The notes under the pieces: model-generated
The model's database searches: none
What the model was told of the DNA's origin: nothing
The model's input: the letters and a program-made list of their open reading frames with translations, nothing else
Assembly: GCA_023459275.1 (NCBI GenBank)
Contig: JAEWVC010000085.1
Location: forward strand, 40,652 to 104,651
DNA length: 64,000 nt
Source: Bacillota bacterium
Lineage (GTDB): Bacteria > Bacillota > Clostridia > Christensenellales > Aristaeellaceae
Reading direction: 5' to 3'
Program-made: the position numbers and the translations under genes
Shown: piece after piece, positions 8,329 to 16,986 of the stretch
Layout of the letters: every line of letters starts with the position of its first letter
Numbering within the stretch: the stretch's first letter is position 1

Positions 8329-10318
8329 TATACAGATACCACTTTTTGATCCACCGGAGATGTTTCCAATGGCGCTTCAGATAAGGCATGGCGTAGTAAT
8401 CAAGGCCAATGGTGCGGCCTGCACCGATCAGGCAGGCAATGCTGGCAAATATCATCCAAATGGTGTTCAGATACAGTCCCGTGGTAGTGACGAACATAAA
8501 CTGCAGCACCAGGGATGCGGCGCTGGCCGGGGCGGTAAACAATCCGCCCATAAGGGCAAGCCCTACCAGCAATTCCATCACGATAATGGCGATCTGCATG
8601 AAAAGCTGCAGACCATCGCTGGCCAACACGGTACGGTCCACAAACCAGTTCATGAGAGGAATGTTGAGCTTGACGGCATAGTCGCCCAGGGTGGCTGCCG
8701 ACAGGTCTTTCGCACACACCATAATGAACTGGATCAGGGGCTGGAGATTGATATTGATGAGCGCATGCCCGGCGGGCGCGGCGGCCGCGGTAGCCGCCCC
8801 GGAGGCGGAAGAAACGGCATCCGTTGCGGAAGAGACAGCGTCGGTGGCTGTGCTGGCTACATTCACAAGGGAATTGAACCAGTCGTTCGCGCCGTTGAAG
8901 ACGCCCTTCAACACAGGCGTTGTGAACCAGCCTTCCACGATCTTCATGATCGCCTCAAACACCAACACCGCGCCTAGCCATACGCGCAGCAGCACCAGCA
9001 GGAAACTGGGCGTCTTGTTGGAAAAATGCCCGCCTACAAAGGAGCGGTTGTTGCGGATGGTAAAGAATTCATGCCGCATGTAGCCGATGACCTTCGTCCA
9101 GCCCATCACCTTGACGAAATAGATCAAATTCACAAAATGCTTCGTGAACATCGCCAGGAAGGAAGGCAGGCCGAACTTATGCTTGTGGGTGCCGATATAA
9201 GCGCTGCCCCAGCGGCCGCCGACGCAGACCATCACACCGTGGAATTTCGGGGAATAGGCATGCATCTGCCCTTCGCCGGTAATTTGGACAAGCAGGTTGT
9301 GCACGGCGCACTCCGCGCTTTGCTCCGCGTTTTCCACCACCTGGCCCACCGGCGCCTTTTCGTCCTTGGGGACATATTGCAGGACGTCGCCCAGAAGATA
9401 AATGGACTCGTCGGCCTTGGAGCGCAGGAAATCATCGGCCTCCAGCCGTCCCCGCCTGGTAGCGGGAATGGTTTTTCCAGCCTGCTGCGCGATGGCCGCG
9501 CCTTCGGTGCCCGCCGCCCAGATGACGGTAGATGTTTCGATACGCTTGACCTCGTCGCCATCCTTCAGGTCGATGAAATCTTCGCCGATCTCCACGACGT
9601 TGTGCTTGAGCATGATCTGAACGCCCATCTTTGAAAGGCGCTTGTGGCAGCGGGCGCAATACTTGGGCGGCATGGTGGGCACCACCCGGTCCAGCAGGTC
9701 CGCCATATACATTTTGACCTCGGAGGGGTCGATCTCAAACTGGCGGCAGAGGATTGGCATCCACTCGGCCATTTCACCGGCCATTTCCGTGCCCGTAAAG
9801 CCCGCGCCTACCGTGAAGAAGCTTAAAAGTTTGGCACGCTTTTGCGGGTCCGTCTCGCGGGCGGCTTCCCGGAAGCAGCTTAGGATGCGTTCCCTGAGCG
9901 TTACCGCATCGTCATAGCTCCACAGCTTGTACGCATTTTCGTCCGCCCCCTTCACGCCGAAGAAGGTGGGTTTTGAGCCGGCCGCCAGCATCAGCACATC
10001 ATAGGAATAGGTGCCGTTGGCACCTTTCAATGTTTTTCCGTCAGTGTCTATCTCCTCAATGGTGTCCATCACCACATTGACCTTGCGGCCGGCGAATATC
10101 TTTTTGTAGGAAAGCTTGATGGAGTCCTCCTCCACGCGGCCTGCAGCAACCTCGTGAAGCTCTGTGAGCATCGTGTGAAACGGATTCCGGTCGATCAGCG
10201 TGATGCTGACCTCGCCGGCCTTCTTCTTTTTTTGAAGCGATTTGAGGGATTTTTCCAGCTTTTTCGCGGCGATTACGCCCGCATAGCCGCCGCCCAGGAT
10301 GATTACTTTTTGGATCAT
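8321..10318 (-). CDS. ndh: Type II NADH dehydrogenase with C-terminal DoxX-like membrane domain
   Basis: The 665-residue protein starts with a full NDH-2 flavoprotein (~1-400) that oxidises NADH and reduces membrane quinone without pumping protons. The FAD-binding 'VIILGGGYAGVIAAKKL' is at the N-terminus, the second Rossmann motif 'VGAGFTGTEMAGEM' lies near 170, and 'IYLLGDVLQY' near 310 is the usual second FAD contact. A CxxC pair ('CARCHK') lies near residue 220. After ~430 comes a membrane domain of about four helices resembling DoxX, interrupted by an Ala/Ser/Thr-rich stretch near 490-520. The ATG follows AAGGAGGAG. Listeria Ndh2 of the EET pathway likewise carries an extra C-terminal membrane region. 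It heads the ndh-polyprenyl synthase operon. Confidence 0.93.
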   Translation of the reverse strand: MIQKVIILGGGYAGVIAAKKLEKSLKSLQKKKKAGEVSITLIDRNPFHTMLTELHEVAAGRVEEDSIKLSYKKIFAGRKVNVVMDTIEEIDTDGKTLKGANGTYSYDVLMLAAGSKPTFFGVKGADENAYKLWSYDDAVTLRERILSCFREAARETDPQKRAKLLSFFTVGAGFTGTEMAGEMAEWMPILCRQFEIDPSEVKMYMADLLDRVVPTMPPKYCARCHKRLSKMGVQIMLKHNVVEIGEDFIDLKDGDEVKRIETSTVIWAAGTEGAAIAQQAGKTIPATRRGRLEADDFLRSKADESIYLLGDVLQYVPKDEKAPVGQVVENAEQSAECAVHNLLVQITGEGQMHAYSPKFHGVMVCVGGRWGSAYIGTHKHKFGLPSFLAMFTKHFVNLIYFVKVMGWTKVIGYMRHEFFTIRNNRSFVGGHFSNKTPSFLLVLLRVWLGAVLVFEAIMKIVEGWFTTPVLKGVFNGANDWFNSLVNVASTATDAVSSATDAVSSASGAATAAAAPAGHALININLQPLIQFIMVCAKDLSAATLGDYAVKLNIPLMNWFVDRTVLASDGLQLFMQIAIIVMELLVGLALMGGLFTAPASAASLVLQFMFVTTTGLYLNTIWMIFASIACLIGAGRTIGLDYYAMPYLKRHWKHLRWIKKWYLYND

Positions 10319-10647
10319 ACCGTTGTGCTCCTCCTTTTGAGATTATACCAATGCCGTTTTTGAGCAGTGGAAGCCGGTGTCACCCCCAAATTCAGCCAAT
10401 ACCTTGTCAGATTTTCTACAATACTGACCTTATACCTTTCGCTCCCCCCAAAGATTTTTCCTCTTTTTTTCTCGCGAATTTATGGTGGGGAAATTTGTCT
10501 TTGCTGATAATGTCCGCCGCCGAAGCGTGAAAACTATTTTTTATAATCAAAAAAGGAATCTCGTTATTATATTGCAAGAGTATGCAGATGCGAATAGGAG
10601 CAGGCTTCATCAAGCGCAAAGTCAAATGCCCCGCAGGACGCGCGGCG
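10319..10647. other. Intergenic region between ndh and yunB
   Basis: No gene seen. On the minus strand an extended -10 element (TGG followed by TATAAT, bases 10342-10350) lies about 25 bases before the ndh start without a good -35 box. The rest is AT-rich and featureless apart from T-runs near 10450-10470. Confidence 0.4.
10342..10350 (-). promoter_or_regulatory. Extended -10 promoter element for ndh
   Basis: On the minus strand, TGG is followed directly by TATAAT. The upstream hexamer at the expected -35 spacing is poor, which is common for extended -10 promoters. Confidence 0.45.
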
Positions 10648-11316
10648 CTACGGCACCAAGTCCAGAATTTTTTCCTTATCATTGACATCCACAAAGGATT
10701 CCGGCACATCCCCTACAATGATGCTTTCGGCAATGGAGACGCTGCTTGTGATCTCTACCTGCCTGACCCTGGCAGGGATGACCATGCGCACGCTTGTTTT
10801 CAGCACGAGAATGATCTTGTGGCGTGTCTGGTTGATGCCGGCGGATTCAAACTCCGTTGTAAACTGGGTAGACACAGCGCCGACAGGCAGTATCTTCACC
10901 GGGATCCCGGGGCCGAGGCCGGCCAGGAAACTGACGCCCAGCGCCGCGCCCAAAGGCACATGGACCACCTGGTTTTTGGCATCCTGAAGTTTTTCCTGGG
11001 CCTCAAGTGCCGTTTTTGTAGCCAGCTCGTTCATGCGTACGGTGTTTGCCTGAAGCATGGTTACCTTGCCTTCGCTGTTGGTGCGCACGCTGATCAGATC
11101 ATCATAGGCGATCCCGGACCGCATGATCCCGTCCACCGCGGAGTTGATGCCCTTCACTGCCAGGGAGTAGGCGTTGGCATAGGCCATATCCAGCACCACC
11201 TGGGAAAGATTCTTCTGCCATACCCAAAAGGCGGCGGACAACAGCACAACCAGAACCACGCCGATACTTAAAAGCTTTCGGCCAAGGCGCTTTTTTCCCC
11301 TGCGGGATGCATTCAT
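10648..11316 (-). CDS. yunB: Sporulation protein YunB
   Basis: A 222-residue protein with one N-terminal membrane segment (~15-35) and an extracytoplasmic domain rich in 'VPLGAALGVSFLAGLGPGIPVKI' type stretches, which is the YunB signature. In Bacillus subtilis YunB is made in the mother cell and is needed for efficient sporulation; its biochemical role is unknown. A GGAGGG site abuts an ATG at 11322, and the in-frame ATG at 11316 has better spacing, so I begin there. It is divergent from the penicillin-binding protein gene. Its presence suggests a spore former or a recent descendant of one. Confidence 0.9.
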   Translation of the reverse strand: MNASRRGKKRLGRKLLSIGVVLVVLLSAAFWVWQKNLSQVVLDMAYANAYSLAVKGINSAVDGIMRSGIAYDDLISVRTNSEGKVTMLQANTVRMNELATKTALEAQEKLQDAKNQVVHVPLGAALGVSFLAGLGPGIPVKILPVGAVSTQFTTEFESAGINQTRHKIILVLKTSVRMVIPARVRQVEITSSVSIAESIIVGDVPESFVDVNDKEKILDLVP

Positions 11317-11465
11317 TTTCATCCCTCCCTCGTTAAATGGATATGCAGGGGGCGTTCCGGTTACGCAGGGCTGCGGCTTTGCTTTCCCTGCCGCCTGTGG
11401 TATAATCGTCGGGAACCTGTCGTACTTGTTACGTTATGGCTTTGTGCCGTTGGGAGGCTATTGTA

Positions 11466-14426
11466 TTGTATCAGCCGCCGAAGGATAATCAGCAGGCGAC
11501 AAGGCGGGCGGAGATCTATCCGCCTGTTTCGCCTGATTTTCAGCAGGAAGACGAAGAGCAGTTTGCCCAGCCCGGCTGGGAGGACGGCGATGCATCTCAG
11601 TGGGACAGTCAAGCCGGTTATGCGGACCAGGAGGGGTATGGCCCGGAGGAAATGATGCCGGAGCAACCCCGTGAGGACTGGGGCGAAGACTGGGGAGAAG
11701 AGGACCTTCCGCCTGAACCTGTGCCTGAAAAAACTTATAGGCATAGCATTTTCAAGCCCAGGGTGCGCAAGGCAAGCTTTCTTCTGTCGGTGATTGTCAA
11801 CGCGGTGCGTATCTTTTTTCTCATCGCCATACTGGCAGGGCTGGCGGGCCTGGGGGCGGTGGTAGGCATCGCCAAAGCCTATGTGGAGACGGCACCCACC
11901 CTGGACCTTGCCCTGCTGGACGACCAGGCGCAGACCTCCTTCATCTATGACGCCGACGGGAACCTGATTACCGATTATAAGGGCACGGAAAACCGTGTGG
12001 TGGTTTCCATCGACCAGATGCCCACCCACCTGCAAAACGCGTTCATCGCCGTGGAGGACGCCAGGTTTTATACCCATAACGGCGTGGATATCAAGCGCAT
12101 CGCCGGTGCGCTGATTTCCAACATCACTTCGGGCAGCAATCAGGGTGGCTCCACCATTACCCAGCAGCTGATCAAAAACACGATCCTCAGCGACGAACTG
12201 AGCTACAAGCGCAAAATACAGGAAGCCTACCTTGCCATGCAGCTGGAAACGCGCTATACCAAGCAGCAGATTCTGGAAAGCTATCTGAACACCATTTACC
12301 TGGGCGAAAACTATTATGGCGTGCAGGTGGCCGCCAGGGGATATTTCGGCAAGGACCTGGGTGAATTAACCCTGCGGGAATGCGCCATGCTGGCCGGGGT
12401 CAACAACAGCCCCTATTACTATAATCCCCGCAGGAACTTCTTCCTGCGTTCCGCAGAAGGCGTGGACTATCCCGCCATCACCAACAACCGCACCAACTAT
12501 GTGCTGCGCTGCATGTATGAAAACCAGTTCATCACTTACGAGCAGTACACGGAGGCACTTAATTCCGCCACAGCCGTGGTGCTCAAAGACGCTCCTTCCG
12601 ACGGGACCGGGATGTACAAGTACGCCCATTATGTGGAATACGCCGTCAAGGACGTGGTGAACAAGTTCCTTGAGATGAACGGCCTGGAGGATACCAGCGC
12701 CAACCGGCTGGCTATGGAGAACAAGCTGCGTACCGGCGGCTACCGTGTGGTGCTGGCCATCGACACCCAGATCCAGGAAATTGTGGAGGATACGCTGGAA
12801 ACCTGGAAGAACTACCCCAGCCTCCGTGATCCCAGCGACAAGATCTACCGTGCCCGAAACGCCGATGGCACGTATACCGAAATCATACAGCCTCAGGCAG
12901 CTGCGGTGGTGATGGATTACCGTACCGGCGAGTTGAAGGCTATTGTTGGCGGCCGTACGCGCCCCACCCAGCGCAAGACATTGAACCGCGCCAGCGACAA
13001 CAGGATGCCCGTAGGCTCCTCCATCAAGCCGCTGTCCGTATACGCGCCGGCCATTGAGGGAGGGGCGTCCCCGGCCACGGTGGTGTACAATATGCCCCTG
13101 CCCATTTCCGGCTGGAAGAACTCCAAGCTGCAGGACAGCTGGCCTGAAAATTACGGGGGCGGCGGTTACAAGGGGCCGCAGACCCTCCGGGAGGCTATGA
13201 AGCGCAGCTACAACGTGTCCGCGGCCCAGACGATGATGACCATGGTGGGGGTGGACCGGGCGGTGGATTATCTGATGCGCATGGGGGTGGACAAGGAGCA
13301 TATCGACGCGACGCCCTTTGGCGTTACGTTGGGCTCCAGCGGCATCTCTCCCATTGAGATGACGGTGGCCTACAGCGTGCTGGCCAACGGCGGCGTATAT
13401 CAGGAGCCCATTTCCTTCCTGGGCATTTCAGACAGCGACGGCAACACCATCTACGACAGCCATGCCAATCAGGAACGGCGGCAGGTGTACAAGCCCTCCA
13501 CCGCATGGCTGGTGGTGGATATGATGAAGGACGTGGTCTCCGGCGGTACGGGCACAGGCGCGAAGATCTCCGGCCAAACGGTGGCAGGAAAAACTGGCAC
13601 CAACTCAGACCAGAAAGGCATCTGCTTCGCCGGGATGACCGGCTGGTATGTGAGCTTTGTATGGATCGGCCATGACAACTACAAGGCCTTGTCCTCCAAG
13701 TCCACGGGCAGCAATTCCGCCGCACCCCTTTGGAAGGCGTACATGTCGAAAATCCATACCGCCAAGAACCTCACCAACCGGGATATTATGGAGGGCGACC
13801 CATCCGACTACGGGCTTGTGAAAGTTACCACCTGCGGCGTCAGCGGCCAATTGGCCACCAGCGCCTGCAAGAACGATGAAATGGGGTACAAGGTGGTTAC
13901 GGATTACTGGGCAGTGGGCACAAAGCCCCTCACGGAGTGCCAGATGCACAAGACCATGACCATCTGCCTGGAAAGCGGCAAACTGGCCAATGAATACTGC
14001 CCCAGCGCGGTGCGGGCCAACAAGGGTGTGATCGTCATTCCCAAGGGCCATCCGCTCTACAATTTCATCGGCACGAAATATGATTCCGTCCTTACCAAGT
14101 ATCTGGGAGCCTTTTCCACGCTGCGCTACACCAACGATGCCAATGCCAATGCCGCCATCAACAGCGCTTTGACCTGCAACATCCATGGCCCGGGCAGCAG
14201 CAACGACAGCTATATCGTATCCACCACCCTGATCCCCGATGCGAACCGCCTGCTGACCCAGGCGCGGACGATCCTGGGCAGGATCACCCAAGGCACGGAT
14301 GCCTACAATAATCTGCAGAACGCCGTCAACAACCTGCAGAACCTGGTGGACCAGAGCAGCCCCTCCTCCTCCAGCCTCACCCAGGCCATGAGTTACCTGA
14401 CCCAGGCCATGGCCTCCGCACAGTAG
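11466..14426 (+). CDS. Class A penicillin-binding protein (transglycosylase/transpeptidase)
   Basis: A ~986-residue bifunctional peptidoglycan synthase. A Gln/Glu-rich acidic cytoplasmic tail (~1-100) precedes one membrane helix (~115-140). The GT51 domain has the catalytic Glu in 'VEDARFYTHNG' (~195) and 'GGSTITQQLIKN'. The transpeptidase domain has the active-site serine in 'GSSIKPLS' (~517), 'SYN' (~580) and 'KTG' (~708). A final ~120 residues rich in Asn, Gln and Ser form a disordered tail. An ATG at 11436 has no ribosome site, while the TTG at 11466 lies 8 bases after GGGAGG, so I prefer the TTG. It is a single gene followed by a strong terminator. Confidence 0.96.
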   Translation: MYQPPKDNQQATRRAEIYPPVSPDFQQEDEEQFAQPGWEDGDASQWDSQAGYADQEGYGPEEMMPEQPREDWGEDWGEEDLPPEPVPEKTYRHSIFKPRVRKASFLLSVIVNAVRIFFLIAILAGLAGLGAVVGIAKAYVETAPTLDLALLDDQAQTSFIYDADGNLITDYKGTENRVVVSIDQMPTHLQNAFIAVEDARFYTHNGVDIKRIAGALISNITSGSNQGGSTITQQLIKNTILSDELSYKRKIQEAYLAMQLETRYTKQQILESYLNTIYLGENYYGVQVAARGYFGKDLGELTLRECAMLAGVNNSPYYYNPRRNFFLRSAEGVDYPAITNNRTNYVLRCMYENQFITYEQYTEALNSATAVVLKDAPSDGTGMYKYAHYVEYAVKDVVNKFLEMNGLEDTSANRLAMENKLRTGGYRVVLAIDTQIQEIVEDTLETWKNYPSLRDPSDKIYRARNADGTYTEIIQPQAAAVVMDYRTGELKAIVGGRTRPTQRKTLNRASDNRMPVGSSIKPLSVYAPAIEGGASPATVVYNMPLPISGWKNSKLQDSWPENYGGGGYKGPQTLREAMKRSYNVSAAQTMMTMVGVDRAVDYLMRMGVDKEHIDATPFGVTLGSSGISPIEMTVAYSVLANGGVYQEPISFLGISDSDGNTIYDSHANQERRQVYKPSTAWLVVDMMKDVVSGGTGTGAKISGQTVAGKTGTNSDQKGICFAGMTGWYVSFVWIGHDNYKALSSKSTGSNSAAPLWKAYMSKIHTAKNLTNRDIMEGDPSDYGLVKVTTCGVSGQLATSACKNDEMGYKVVTDYWAVGTKPLTECQMHKTMTICLESGKLANEYCPSAVRANKGVIVIPKGHPLYNFIGTKYDSVLTKYLGAFSTLRYTNDANANAAINSALTCNIHGPGSSNDSYIVSTTLIPDANRLLTQARTILGRITQGTDAYNNLQNAVNNLQNLVDQSSPSSSSLTQAMSYLTQAMASAQ

Positions 14427-14445
14427 AGGGAGCAAGTGGCGGAGC

Positions 14446-14484
14446 AAACGAAAAACGGCGGGAAAATCCCGCCGTTTTTCGTTT
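14446..14484 (+). terminator. Perfect inverted-repeat terminator
   Basis: An 18-bp perfect stem (14446-14463 with 14467-14484), AAA loop, with the T-run inside the descending arm. It ends the penicillin-binding protein gene. Confidence 0.9.
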
Positions 14485-14585
14485 AAACAGGTCACGGCAA
14501 AATATAGTGGCAGTATTTTTGCGATATTGCTTGACAGGCGGGAAAACAGCCTGTACAATACTTTTCGTTTCTGTCTTCCGGTCAT

Positions 14586-14676
14586 GGAGAGTTGGCTGAG
14601 TGGTCTAAGGCGCACGACTGGAAATCGTGTGACGGCTTATACCCGTCCCAGGGTTCAAATCCCTGACTCTCCGCCA
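14586..14676 (+). tRNA. tRNA-Ser (GGA)
   Basis: The acceptor stem GGAGAGT/ACTCTCC, discriminator G73 and an encoded CCA are all present. The anticodon stem CACGA/TCGTG holds the loop CTGGAAA, giving anticodon GGA. A long variable arm (GACGG...CCGTC) and a T-arm CAGGG-TTCAAAT-CCCTG are typical of class II serine tRNA. A terminator follows within three bases. Confidence 0.97.
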
Positions 14677-14678
14677 GG

Positions 14679-14705
14679 CCCCCTCGAGCAATCGAGGGGG
14701 TTTTT
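14679..14705 (+). terminator. tRNA-Ser terminator
   Basis: CCCCCTCGA (14679-14687), loop GCAA, TCGAGGGGG, then TTTTT, directly after the tRNA CCA end. Confidence 0.92.
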
Positions 14706-14723
14706 GATATAGTAAAACCTGTG

Positions 14724-15920
14724 TCAGCGGGAAGTGCCTTCCCGGCTTTTGAGCATTTCCACCAACTGCCGCGCAGCCCTTGGGGAACGCCCGCCCTTTT
14801 CCATAGCGAAGCGCTCGGCCTTCAGGTCCAGATCCACGTCAGGCCCCAAGGCGTATTGCCGGGCCAGCGCATGCACGATGGAAAGGTACTCCTCCTTGTC
14901 CGGGCGGAAGAACCGGACCGCCAAACCGAATCTGTCTGAAAAAGATACCTGCTCCTGCACGGTTTCTTCCCGGTGAATCTCATCACCTTCCCGCTGGGAG
15001 AAGGTTTCATGGATCAGGTGACGCCTATTGCTGGTCGCGTACAGGATAACGTTCTGCGAACGCTTCCATACCGCACCCTCCAGCACGGATTTCAACGCGC
15101 CCAGTTCCTCACTGTCCGCGGACAAAGTGAGGTCATCGATAAACAGGATAAATTTCAGCGGGTTTCCGTTAAGGCTTGACGCCACTTCCGGGATATGCAA
15201 AAGCTGGTCCCGCCGTATCTCAATCAGCCGGAGGCCCATGGGTGCGTATTCGTTGAGAAGGGCCTTGACGCAGGAGGATTTGCCCGTCCCCGCGTCGCCG
15301 TACAGCAGTGTGTTGGCGGCGGGCTTTCCGCTCAGCAGCGCCAAGGTGTTGTCAAGGACTATCCGGCGCTGCGCCTCGTATCCGGAAAGGTCGGAAAGCC
15401 GTACCGGATCAGGGGCAGAAACCGGGACAAGAGCCTGACCGTTTAGGGTGAAAGCTCTGTATTTCGCATACATGCCAAAGCCGCCCGTATGCGCGCTTTC
15501 CAGCAAGGCCATGTAGTCGGCGGGGAAATCGGCCGGACGGTTCCGCCACTCCGGCAGATATCCGTCATAACCAAGGGCCGCCTGGACCGTTCCCGCGGAA
15601 AGCTGGGACAGCTCCTGCAAAAGCTGAAGCTCCTTCTGAAGGCATTCCTTCAAAGCGGGGCTCGTCCGCTCCCCCCTGGCCCAGGCAGCAATATAGAAAT
15701 TGGGATCATATACGATCAGGCCCCAGAGGTAATCCGAGAAATTCTCCGTTTTTTGAAGCAGCGCGGAGGCAAAAGCGCCGTAGCGGGACACCCGCTCCCA
15801 AAGCGGTGCGTTTTCAGTATCCAGCAGCGACAGCAAAAGTTGGACCACGCCGTCGGACAGAAGATTCCTGAAGATCACCAGGGACTGAAGCCTGGTATGA
15901 AGCCGCGCGAGGCTGTCCAA
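14724..15920 (-). CDS. DUF815 family AAA ATPase
   Basis: A 398-residue protein. The N-terminal ~150 residues are helical and Leu-rich. The ATPase core has Walker A 'LLYGDAGTGKSS' (~210), Walker B 'ILFIDDLTLS' (~265), a sensor-like 'VILYATSNRRHL' (~300) and a C-terminal helical lid. This is the DUF815 architecture, annotated generically as an ATP-binding protein and related to DnaA/IstB-type AAA modules. The substrate is unknown. The gene stands alone, divergent from psuK, with about 135 bases between the starts. Confidence 0.88.
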   Translation of the reverse strand: MDSLARLHTRLQSLVIFRNLLSDGVVQLLLSLLDTENAPLWERVSRYGAFASALLQKTENFSDYLWGLIVYDPNFYIAAWARGERTSPALKECLQKELQLLQELSQLSAGTVQAALGYDGYLPEWRNRPADFPADYMALLESAHTGGFGMYAKYRAFTLNGQALVPVSAPDPVRLSDLSGYEAQRRIVLDNTLALLSGKPAANTLLYGDAGTGKSSCVKALLNEYAPMGLRLIEIRRDQLLHIPEVASSLNGNPLKFILFIDDLTLSADSEELGALKSVLEGAVWKRSQNVILYATSNRRHLIHETFSQREGDEIHREETVQEQVSFSDRFGLAVRFFRPDKEEYLSIVHALARQYALGPDVDLDLKAERFAMEKGGRSPRAARQLVEMLKSREGTSR

Positions 15921-16056
15921 TATGAATCCCTCCCATGCGGCGGATGCATTGCCGCAGACATACCATTCGTTCTACACATGAAAATTCCTGCCGAAATTGA
16001 CGGATAGACGCCGCCCTGCTAGAATAACACAGGCCTATGCGAGGGGAGGTGCCGTC

Positions 16057-16986
16057 TTGGAGAGCGGATATGTGACTGTGGTGGGCGCTGTGAATGTGGA
16101 CATCGTGGGAAAATCCCAGAAACCGCTGCTGATGGGCGATTCCAATCCGGGATCGGTGTCGGTAAGCCTGGGGGGCGTGGGCAGGAACATCGCCGATAAC
16201 CTGCGGCGCCTGGGCGCTTCCGTACGCATGGTCACGGCCCTGGGCGGCGATGTATACGCCCAAAAAGTCCGGGAGGAATGCGCAAAGCAGTCCATCGACC
16301 TGTCCCTGAGCCTTACGGCGGAGGGGGAGAACACTTCCGTATATTTATGCATCCACGACAGCGACGGAACCATGCGTCTGGCCGTTTCGGACATGGACAT
16401 CTGCCGGCACATCAGCCCGGATTTCCTGATGGAGCGGATGGGGGAAATCAACCGCTCCCGCCTGGTGGTCATGGACGCCAATCTTCAGCAGGAGGCAGCC
16501 GCCTGCCTGGCGGACCATTGCACGGTGCCGCTGTTTGCCGATCCTGTTTCCGTAGCGAAGGCGGCGCGGCTGAAGAGCTGCCTGCACGGGATTACCTGCA
16601 TCAAGCCCAATGTGCGTGAAGCCGAGGTGCTTACCGGCATTGCCATCAGGAATGACGGCGATCTGCAGCGGGCGGCTTCGACCCTGCATGAGATGGGCGT
16701 GAAGACGGTGTTTATTTCCCTGGGTGCCCGGGGAGCGTACTTTGACGGCGGAGGCGACAGAGGAATCCTGCCCTGTTATCCCGGGGAAATCGTCAACACC
16801 ACCGGCTGCGGCGATGCTTTCCTGGCCGCGGCGGCCTATGGACATCTGATGGGAAGAAAGATAGATGAAATGGCCCAAATGGGCCTGGCTGCGGCCTCCC
16901 TTTGCGCCGCGTCGGAGGGTGCCGTCCGGGAGGATTTGACCCTCGCCTTGGTGGAAAGAAAAATGCTGGGAGGCGGAAAGATATGA
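16057..16986 (+). CDS. psuK: PfkB family kinase, pseudouridine kinase PsuK
   Basis: A 309-residue ribokinase-fold enzyme. It starts with the nucleoside-binding strand 'VTVVGAVNVDIVGKS' and ends with the PfkB signature 'NTTGCGDAFLAAAAYG' (~250), whose Asp is the catalytic base. The TTG at 16057 follows GAGGGGAGG with good spacing and is preferred to an upstream ATG without a site. Its stop overlaps the start of psuG by 4 bases (ATGA), so the pair is translationally coupled. That neighbour identifies the substrate: PsuK phosphorylates pseudouridine to the 5'-phosphate, which PsuG then splits. Without psuG it would only be called a PfkB sugar kinase. Confidence 0.93.
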   Translation: MESGYVTVVGAVNVDIVGKSQKPLLMGDSNPGSVSVSLGGVGRNIADNLRRLGASVRMVTALGGDVYAQKVREECAKQSIDLSLSLTAEGENTSVYLCIHDSDGTMRLAVSDMDICRHISPDFLMERMGEINRSRLVVMDANLQQEAAACLADHCTVPLFADPVSVAKAARLKSCLHGITCIKPNVREAEVLTGIAIRNDGDLQRAASTLHEMGVKTVFISLGARGAYFDGGGDRGILPCYPGEIVNTTGCGDAFLAAAAYGHLMGRKIDEMAQMGLAAASLCAASEGAVREDLTLALVERKMLGGGKI

